NCBI GenBank assembly: GCA_025352485.1
Contig: JANXTJ010000163.1
Span: forward strand, 1 to 5,811
Reading direction: 5' to 3'
Source: Salinibacterium sp.
Lineage (GTDB): Bacteria > Actinomycetota > Actinomycetes > Actinomycetales > Microbacteriaceae
DNA length: 5,811 nt
A program made the translations under genes and the position numbers. Below the pieces are notes generated by a model that was not told where the DNA came from, ran no database searches, and worked only from the letters and a program-made list of their open reading frames with translations. This document shows, one piece after another, positions 1 to 4,873 of the stretch. Position 1 is the first letter of the stretch; each line of letters opens with the position of its first letter.

Positions 1-1092
1 GACGGCAAGGTTGCTCCGCTGCCGGCAGTCGGCGCTCTCATCGGCGGTGCGAACATTCTGCTTGCGGGCACAGATACCCGTTCCGGGCAGGGCGGATCTT
101 TCAACACCGCCGACCAGCTCAGCGGCAGCTCCGGCGCCGGCAGCAACGATGTCACCATGGTGCTGCACATCTCGGCCGATCACACGAGCGCAGCGGTCAT
201 CAGCATTCCGCGCGACCTGGAATCCCCGATACCAGCGTGCCCAGACCCCTCTGGCGGCTCGTTCTCTGCACAGTCGAAGGCCATGTTCAACACGACGCTG
301 TCGGAGGGTGGGCTGTCGTGTGTCGTCTTGACGGCGCAGAAACTCACCGGGCTCACCATTCAGTATGCGGCGCTCATCGACTTCGACGGCGTCATCGCCA
401 TGGCCGACGCCGTCGGGGGAGTGACCGTCTGTCTCGATGCCCCGATCAATGATCCGTCGGCGGCGCTCAACCTGCCGGCGGGGATGCAGCGGCTGGTCGG
501 CGAGACCGCTCTGGCCTTCGTGCGCACCCGGGCCGGGGTCGGCGATGGCAGCGACCTCGGGCGAATTAGCAACCAGCAGGTGTTCCTGTCTGCGCTGGCG
601 CGCCAGGTGATGGGCAACGGTGCGCTCTCCAACCCGATCGTGCTCTATCAGTTGGCCCATGCCGCTGCCACGAACATCCACGCCTCAGCATCGCTGGCTA
701 ACCCCACCACGATGGTGACGATCGGCCTCGCGCTGAAAAACATCAGCCTGAGCAACATCGTCTTCCTGCAGTACCCGGTGGTCGCCGATCCGGCCGATCA
801 CAACCGGGTGGTGCCCAATGACGACGCGGTGAGCGCCCTCAATGCCGCCCTTGCCGCCGACACTCCGCTTCAGCTGACGGGAGCTCTCGGGGTCGGTGCC
901 ACTACCGCGCCGGTCGTGCCCGCGCCCGCGCCGCTGCCCACCGTCGCACCGTCGGGCGCCGACCTGCTGCGCATTCCCGCGCCGACGGTGACGGTAGCCC
1001 CATCCGCAGCACCGGTAGCCGCGCCGGTGGCATTGCCCTCGAGTATTAGCGGTCAGACCGCGGCGCAGTCGACCTGTAGCAAGGCCAACTAG
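1..1092 (+). CDS. LCP (LytR-CpsA-Psr) family cell-wall protein, 5' end outside window
   Basis: LCP proteins are membrane-anchored and act outside the cell, transferring lipid-linked glycopolymers (teichoic acid-like polymers or arabinogalactan) onto peptidoglycan. The frame is open from the first base, so the gene starts upstream and its membrane anchor is not seen; 363 residues are visible, ending at TAG 1090-1092. Counting visible residues, LCP landmarks appear in order: NILLAGTDTR (18-27), a polyprenyl-phosphate-site strand; NDVTMVLHI (49-57); SIPRD (68-72); LIDFDGV near 125-131; DAVGGV; ALAFVRTR (170-177); and SDLGRISNQQ (184-193) with the conserved Asp, Arg and Gln. After the catalytic domain there is an Ala/Pro/Val-rich tail from about residue 300 and no recognisable LytR_C domain. 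Four cysteines are visible (about 80, 107, 144, 359). An ATG at 157 is internal to the domain and is not the start. The glycopolymer cannot be told from sequence. The family call is firm. Confidence 0.93.
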   Translation, partial: DGKVAPLPAVGALIGGANILLAGTDTRSGQGGSFNTADQLSGSSGAGSNDVTMVLHISADHTSAAVISIPRDLESPIPACPDPSGGSFSAQSKAMFNTTLSEGGLSCVVLTAQKLTGLTIQYAALIDFDGVIAMADAVGGVTVCLDAPINDPSAALNLPAGMQRLVGETALAFVRTRAGVGDGSDLGRISNQQVFLSALARQVMGNGALSNPIVLYQLAHAAATNIHASASLANPTTMVTIGLALKNISLSNIVFLQYPVVADPADHNRVVPNDDAVSALNAALAADTPLQLTGALGVGATTAPVVPAPAPLPTVAPSGADLLRIPAPTVTVAPSAAPVAAPVALPSSISGQTAAQSTCSKAN

Positions 1093-1096
1093 CTGA

Positions 1097-1148
1097 ACGG
1101 TGCGGCATCGTCACGGCTCCTGCGATCGTGACGATGGTGCTGCACCGT
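1097..1148. terminator. Candidate bidirectional terminator: nested inverted repeat between convergent genes
   Basis: A perfect 10-bp inverted repeat (CATCGTCACG at 1106-1115, CGTGACGATG at 1127-1136) has an 11-base loop. It is nested in a second perfect 7-bp repeat (ACGGTGC 1097-1103, GCACCGT 1142-1148), separated by a small internal loop of 2 and 5 bases. It starts five bases after the LCP stop and ends 17 bases before the stop of the opposing 72-aa gene, the place expected for a shared terminator. No T-tract follows on either strand, so it is not a canonical intrinsic terminator. T-poor hairpin terminators have been proposed in high-GC actinobacteria, but that it works here is inference. 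Confidence 0.55.
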
Positions 1149-1165
1149 CGGTGGTTCTGCGACCG

Positions 1166-1384
1166 TTACGAGGTTTCCGTCACGATCACGACGCCGTCCG
1201 ACCCGATTCTGATCGTCGTGCCGTCGTCGAGCTCGACAACCGGGCGCCCTTCCAACCAGGTCAGCGTCCAGCGCCAGGGCCGCTCTCCAACCTCGCTCTC
1301 CACCGCTCGGATGGCCGCGACCACCTCGTCCGGCAGTCGCGGCGGGGGAGTGTCGCCAAGGTTCCAGCGCGTGCCGAGCTGCAC
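1166..1384 (-). CDS. 72-aa uncharacterised protein, coupled to the GNAT gene
   Basis: I do not recognise a characterised family. The 72-residue product starts MQLGTRWNLG (GTG at 1384-1382) and ends ...VVIVTETS with TAA at 1168-1166. The GTG overlaps the preceding acetyltransferase stop by one base (TAGTG), which argues for translational coupling; the upstream Shine-Dalgarno is weak (GAGCGGG). No signal peptide, membrane segment or cysteine is visible, so it is probably a cytosolic globular protein. The likely fold is a Pro-rich turn (13-18), one helix (about 18-32), then several strands (37-71) with a Trp cluster (W37, W39, W43) and an ELDDGTTIRI hairpin. Low Cys, balanced charge and clean hydrophobic patterning suggest a real gene rather than a chance frame. 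My memory is that similar small proteins occur in related actinobacteria, but I cannot verify this. Function unknown. Confidence 0.75.
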   Translation of the reverse strand: MQLGTRWNLGDTPPPRLPDEVVAAIRAVESEVGERPWRWTLTWLEGRPVVELDDGTTIRIGSDGVVIVTETS

Positions 1385-1824
1385 TAGGTCGCCCGCTCGT
1401 AGGTGATCACCGTGGTCTTTTTGGCGAGCTTGTTGTACACGCTTTGCGCCGTGAAGTTATCGGCGGAGGTCACCCAACTCAGCGTGCCACCGCCATCGGA
1501 TGCTGCCCGCTCGGCGACGGCATCGATCAGCGCGGCCCCTGCACCCGCGCCGCGATGACCTGGCTCCACGTAGAGGTCATCCAGATACCACGCGGGGCCG
1601 GCGGTGAAGGTGTCCGGAAGCTGTCGGTAGTGCGCGAAACCAAACGCGCGCCCGTCGTCGACGGCCACGACCGCGCAGACCTCGGATTCGGCATCCATCA
1701 GCCAGGCCCACACTCCATCGAGCACGGTGTCGCTGAAATCGGTCTTGTAGAACACGCCGTACTCGGTGAACAGCCGGCGCCAGGTGTCGCGGTCGCCCTC
1801 GCCGATGTCGCGGATCTCGGTCAT
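1384..1824 (-). CDS. GNAT-family N-acetyltransferase
   Basis: A 146-residue single-domain acetyl-CoA-dependent acyltransferase. The GNAT core is visible: an N-terminal helical segment (about 9-43); strands with AVVAVDDGRAFGFAHYR (51-67); motif A, YLDDLYVEPGHRG plus AGAGAAL (80-99), where R91-x-x-G94-x-G96 fits the Q/R-x-x-G-x-G/A pyrophosphate-binding loop; and the C-terminal part with N123, A126 and Y130 of the usual N-x-x-A-x-x-x-Y helix, ending in a VITYER strand. The length is typical of small GNATs acting on amines, amino acids or protein N-termini, but the substrate cannot be predicted; RimI-like activity is one option among many. The ATG start is well supported: it overlaps the valS TGA as ATGA, and a strong AGGAGG lies seven bases upstream inside valS. 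It is second in the valS / GNAT / 72-aa unit. Confidence 0.92.
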   Translation of the reverse strand: MTEIRDIGEGDRDTWRRLFTEYGVFYKTDFSDTVLDGVWAWLMDAESEVCAVVAVDDGRAFGFAHYRQLPDTFTAGPAWYLDDLYVEPGHRGAGAGAALIDAVAERAASDGGGTLSWVTSADNFTAQSVYNKLAKKTTVITYERAT

Positions 1825-4571
1825 TCGCTGCCCTCCTGTCGCATGGATTCCGCCGGGGCGGCTGAACTATCTGGTGCTACTGAACTGTCTGGTTGCGCTG
1901 AACTATCTCGCTCTGTGCTCTCGGCGAGCACGATGTCGCTCACGTCGATGGCCTCAGACACCACGAACTCTACGCTGGCGATACGGCCCACCGCTTTCAG
2001 GTCGTCGAGGGCGCCGGCGAGTATCGCGGGGCCACTGATGGTGGCCGACAGCACGTCGGTTTTCTGGGAGACCTTGGCGTCGGTCTTCGCCCGTCGAATG
2101 CCGATCAGAGCCGTGCCCACGGCGCTCAGCAGCCCCGTTGGTGCCGCCGGCGCGCCGAGATCATTGATGGTCGGCCAGGCGGTGGTGTGCACAGAATCGT
2201 CGTGGGTCCAGCTCCACACCTCTTCGGTGGCAAACGGAAGGTACGGTGCAAAAAGCCTGAGCTGCACGTCAATGGCGATGCGCAGCGCGGTCACGGCGCT
2301 CGCCTGTGCTTGCGGTGTGGCCGCACCGTAGGCACGCTCTTTAACGAGCTCGAGGTAGTCGTCGCAGAAGGTCCAGAAGAACTGCTCGGCGGTCTCCAAC
2401 GCCTTGGCGTGGTCGTATTCCTCGAAAGCCTTCGTCGCCGTCGTGACTACAGCACCGAGCTGGGCGAGCATCTCGACGTCGAGCGCTTCGGTGACAGCGG
2501 CCGCCGCGTGCGCGACCAAAACCTGCGCGGGCTCGACCTGCGCGGGGATCGAGTACACGAACTTCGCCGCGTTCAGCACCTTGATCGCCAGGCGGCGACC
2601 GATTTTGATCTGCTTCGGATTTTGCGGATCAAAGGCGGCGTCGGTGCCCAGGCGCGACGATGCCGCCCAATATCGCACGGCATCCGACCCATGATCGTCG
2701 AGCATGCCCTTCGGGGTGACCACGTTGCCCTTGGACTTGGACATCTTCTTGCGGTCGGGGTCGACGATGAAACCGGAGATTCCGGCGTTCTTCCAGGGCA
2801 CGGTGCCGTGCTCGAGCTCCGCGCGCAACACGGTCGAGAACAGCCAGGTGCGGATGATGTCTTGCCCTTGGCTGCGCAGCGAATACGGAAAAACCAGATC
2901 AAACAGCTCGGGATCGGTCACCCAGCCGCCGGCGATCTGCGGGGTCAACGATGAGGTGGCCCAGGTATCCATGATGTCGAGCTCGCCCACGAAAGTTACG
3001 CCGCGGTCGGATTCGGCGTATCCCGGTGGCACGTCAGACGATGGATCCACCGGCAGCATGTCTTCCGTCGGCACAATCACGGCGGCCTTTTCGCCGTCGG
3101 CACCAAGTTCGTACCAGACCGGAATCGACACCCCGAAGAAGCGCTGGCGGGAGATGAGCCAGTCGCCGGTGAGGCCACCGACCCAGTTGTCGTAGCGAAC
3201 GCGCATGTGGTCTGGCGTGAAATTAATCTGGGTGCCGGCCGCCATTAGCGTGGCGCGAAGCTTCGGGTCGCGGGCGCCATTGGTGATGTACCACTGACGG
3301 GTGGAGATGATCTCGAGTGGCTTATCGCCTTTCTCGAAGAACTTCACCTGGTGGGTGATGGGTCGCGGCTCGCCGATCATCTCGCCGCTCTCGCAGAGCA
3401 ACTCGACAATCTTGGCCTTGGCCGAAAAGACGGTCTTGCCAGCGAGCTCGGCGTACGCGGCTTTCGCGGCATCCGTCACAATGACGTCGGGCGCGTCGGG
3501 CAAGATTCGGCCGTCGGCTCCGATGATGGTGCGATTCGGCAGGTCGAGCTCGCGCCACCAAATCACGTCGGTCACATCCCCGAAGGTGCAGATCATGGCG
3601 ATGCCAGACCCTTTATCTTGCTGGGCGAGATGATGCGCCAGAATCGGCACCTCTACGCCGAACAGCGGCGTGATTACGGTCGTGCCGAAGAGGTCTTTGT
3701 AGCGCTCGTCGTCGGGATGCGCCACGAGCGCCACGCACGCAGGGAGCAGTTCGGGCCGGGTGGTTTCAATGTCAACGGTGTTTTGTTCGCCGGGCAGGGC
3801 CCCGGGTCGGTGGAACGACACTCGGTGGTAGGCGGCGGGCTGCTCTTTGTCTTCGAGCTCGGCCTGGGCGACGGCGGTGCGGAAGGTGATGTCCCACAGC
3901 GTCGGAGCTTGGGCCTGATAGGCCTCACCCCTGGCGAGGTTGCGCAGGAAGGCGCGCTGCGCGGCGAGCTGCGACTCCCGGCCGATGGTGCGATAGGAGA
4001 GATTCCAGTCGACGCTCAGGCCGAGTTGGCGCCACAATTCCTCGAACTGCAGTTCGTCTTCGGCGGTGAGGGTCTCGCACAACTCGATGAAGTTGCGGCG
4101 CGAGATCGGCAGCTGATCGGCAGCCTTACTGCTGGTGCCCTCGCCACCCTGCTGCGGCGGCACGAACGCGGAGTCGTAGGGCAGGGTCGGGTCGCAGCGC
4201 ACGCCGTAGTAGTTCTGAACCCGTCGCTCGGTGGGCAGACCGTTGTCGTCCCAGCCCATCGGGTAGAAGATCGTCCTGCCACGCATGCGCTGAAAGCGGG
4301 CTGCGAGGTCCATGTGGGTGTAGCTGAAAACGTGGCCGATGTGCAGGCTTCCGGATGCCGTCGGCGGCGGGGTATCGATGGAGAAGACATTCGCGCGGGC
4401 TTCGGGTGAGGCAAGTGCTGCATCCCGATCGAACCGATGGGTGCCATTGGCCTCCCAGATCGGCGCCCACTTGTCTTCGAGGCCTTCGAGGGCCGGCTTC
4501 TCGGGGATGTTTTCGGTTATGTTTCCCGGGATTCTCTCCGGGATATTTCCCGCGGGGATAGTCGTCGACAT
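1821..4571 (-). CDS. valS: Valyl-tRNA synthetase (class Ia), archaeal-like 'type 2' signature
   Basis: Charges tRNA-Val with valine and edits misactivated threonine in the cytoplasm; 916 aa. Seen in order: PPPTASGSLHIGH (68-80) with the HIGH signature; GWDDNGLPTERR (106-117); the inserted CP1 editing domain (about 220-440) with TTRPE (270-274) and HPDDERY; the WLISRQRFFG block (471-480); MDTWATSS (534-541); KKMSKSKGN (608-616) with KMSKS; and an anticodon-binding helical domain (about 660-800). GWDDNGLPTE replaces the GxDHAGIATQ seen in E. coli-type ValRS. The C-terminal coiled-coil arm typical of E. coli ValRS is not apparent; instead there is an Asp/Ser/Ala/Pro repeat tail. I chose the ATG at 4571-4569 because GGAG sits seven bases upstream and family homology begins soon after. 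A GTG at 4709 would add 46 unrelated residues with no good ribosome binding site and would cover the candidate promoter. First gene of the unit. Confidence 0.97.
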   Translation of the reverse strand: MSTTIPAGNIPERIPGNITENIPEKPALEGLEDKWAPIWEANGTHRFDRDAALASPEARANVFSIDTPPPTASGSLHIGHVFSYTHMDLAARFQRMRGRTIFYPMGWDDNGLPTERRVQNYYGVRCDPTLPYDSAFVPPQQGGEGTSSKAADQLPISRRNFIELCETLTAEDELQFEELWRQLGLSVDWNLSYRTIGRESQLAAQRAFLRNLARGEAYQAQAPTLWDITFRTAVAQAELEDKEQPAAYHRVSFHRPGALPGEQNTVDIETTRPELLPACVALVAHPDDERYKDLFGTTVITPLFGVEVPILAHHLAQQDKGSGIAMICTFGDVTDVIWWRELDLPNRTIIGADGRILPDAPDVIVTDAAKAAYAELAGKTVFSAKAKIVELLCESGEMIGEPRPITHQVKFFEKGDKPLEIISTRQWYITNGARDPKLRATLMAAGTQINFTPDHMRVRYDNWVGGLTGDWLISRQRFFGVSIPVWYELGADGEKAAVIVPTEDMLPVDPSSDVPPGYAESDRGVTFVGELDIMDTWATSSLTPQIAGGWVTDPELFDLVFPYSLRSQGQDIIRTWLFSTVLRAELEHGTVPWKNAGISGFIVDPDRKKMSKSKGNVVTPKGMLDDHGSDAVRYWAASSRLGTDAAFDPQNPKQIKIGRRLAIKVLNAAKFVYSIPAQVEPAQVLVAHAAAAVTEALDVEMLAQLGAVVTTATKAFEEYDHAKALETAEQFFWTFCDDYLELVKERAYGAATPQAQASAVTALRIAIDVQLRLFAPYLPFATEEVWSWTHDDSVHTTAWPTINDLGAPAAPTGLLSAVGTALIGIRRAKTDAKVSQKTDVLSATISGPAILAGALDDLKAVGRIASVEFVVSEAIDVSDIVLAESTERDSSAQPDSSVAPDSSAAPAESMRQEGSE
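1832..1837 (-). promoter_or_regulatory. Ribosome binding site of the GNAT gene
   Basis: AGGAGG on the minus strand lies seven bases before the ATG at 1824 and is embedded in the last codons of valS (the RQEGSE end). Together with the ATGA stop/start overlap it fixes the acetyltransferase start and implies re-initiation by ribosomes finishing valS. Confidence 0.8.
1854..1907 (-). repeat. Three 18-bp in-frame tandem repeats at the valS 3' end
   Basis: Read on the minus strand, 1907-1890, 1889-1872 and 1871-1854 are three adjacent 18-bp units, each opening with GAYAGTTCAG. They encode DSSAQP, DSSVAP and DSSAAP (residues 889-906 of ValRS). The serine pair is written AGT TCA in all three units, codons unusual for such GC-rich DNA, which points to recent duplication of one ancestral unit rather than selection for a Ser-rich tail alone. 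The unit length is a multiple of three, so copy-number change keeps the frame. Confidence 0.85.
4500..4547 (-). repeat. Four degenerate 12-bp units in the valS N-terminal extension
   Basis: ValRS residues 9-24 read NIPE, RIPG, NITE, NIPE: four consecutive tetrapeptides on a 12-bp period, with each unit's second codon ATC or ATA and a G-starting fourth codon. The preceding TIPAG may be a decayed further unit. The stretch is rich in AAT, AGA, ATA and AAC codons, unlike the rest of the gene. It lies just ahead of the conserved start of the synthetase body (EKPALEGLEDKW). Confidence 0.65.
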
Positions 4572-4578
4572 AGTGGCG

Positions 4579-4582
4579 CTCC
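4579..4582 (-). promoter_or_regulatory. valS: Ribosome binding site of valS
   Basis: GGAG on the minus strand with a seven-base spacer to the ATG at 4571-4569. It is the only good Shine-Dalgarno match near the candidate starts of this frame and decides the chosen start. Confidence 0.7.
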
Positions 4583-4596
4583 GGTTCGATATATGC

Positions 4597-4646
4597 GGCA
4601 CCGAGTCTGTTTCGCGCCGCGGTTTGAAGCGATTGCGAAGGGTGCC
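4597..4646 (-). promoter_or_regulatory. valS: Possible leader hairpin upstream of valS
   Basis: On the minus strand GGCACC (4646-4641) can pair with GGTGCC (4602-4597), and inside it TTCGC (4639-4635) with GCGAA (4615-4611), giving a two-part stem interrupted by 1 and 8 unpaired bases. It lies in the predicted untranslated leader and ends 15 bases before the GGAG. It could influence translation or be chance pairing in GC-rich DNA. Confidence 0.25.
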
Positions 4647-4665
4647 TGAGTGTGACTGTGCGCCA

Positions 4666-4697
4666 ATTCTATCCGGACGCTCGGCCGAGGGCGGCAA
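4666..4697 (-). promoter_or_regulatory. valS: Candidate housekeeping-sigma promoter for valS
   Basis: The minus strand has TAGAAT (4671-4666), a 5 of 6 match to the -10 TATAAT, with TTGCCG (4697-4692), 4 of 6 to TTGACA, 20 bases upstream. That spacing is longer than the usual 17, so the -35 assignment is weak. Transcription would start near 4659, giving a leader of roughly 88 bases. It is the best -10 match in an otherwise very GC-rich spacer, but it is a pattern match only. Confidence 0.35.
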
Positions 4698-4873
4698 CGC
4701 GGGTGCCACCTTTTAGGCGCGCCAGCGCGGGGCGCCGGGCCCCGGCTGCTGCACCACGCCGCCACCGGCCCTAAACCGCAGCTCCGGGTCATCGCGGGGC
4801 GGCAGAGCGACCGGACAGCCACGCGCGCCGATTGCAGCGAGGGCAGTGTGACGGCTTCCCCGCGGGTCGGCGC

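Larger units (their letters stand above)
4572..4873 (-). other. Non-coding region between the HNH gene and valS
   Basis: About 300 bases without a supported gene. Next to the HNH stop is a 7-bp inverted repeat (4825-4831 with 4867-4873, 35-base loop, no T-tract), only a weak terminator candidate. Around 4716-4744 it is extremely GC-rich, with the palindrome GGCGCGCC (4716-4723) and a 6-bp stem CGGGGC/GCCCCG (4728-4733 with 4739-4744). The part closest to valS carries the candidate promoter, leader hairpin and ribosome binding site listed separately. I see no tRNA or other structured RNA gene. Confidence 0.7.

Noticed and set aside
1444..2331. Plus-strand open frame of 295 codons across the GNAT gene and the valS 3' end
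   Set aside because: It spans two well-supported minus-strand genes and reads as low-complexity antisense translation.
3351..4409. Long plus-strand open frame (352 codons) opposite valS
   Set aside because: Lies entirely within the convincing ValRS coding region on the other strand; no domain, no ribosome binding site of note.
4572..4709. 46-residue N-terminal extension of ValRS from a GTG at 4709
   Set aside because: No adequate ribosome binding site, no resemblance to synthetase sequence, and it would run through the candidate promoter. The ATG at 4571 has GGAG at the right distance.
4698..4714. T-box-like sequence AAAAGGTGGCACCCGCG upstream of valS (minus strand)
   Set aside because: It resembles the T-box core TGGNACCGCG but has an extra C. 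The N position is C, whereas tRNA-Val, whose discriminator is usually A, would call for U. I could not identify a stem I, a valine specifier loop or an antiterminator partner. It also lies upstream of the only candidate promoter.
4716..4744. GGCGCGCC palindrome and GC-rich stem as a possible attachment or insertion site
   Set aside because: Short palindromes are expected often in such GC-rich sequence; no flanking repeats, integrase or element boundary is visible.
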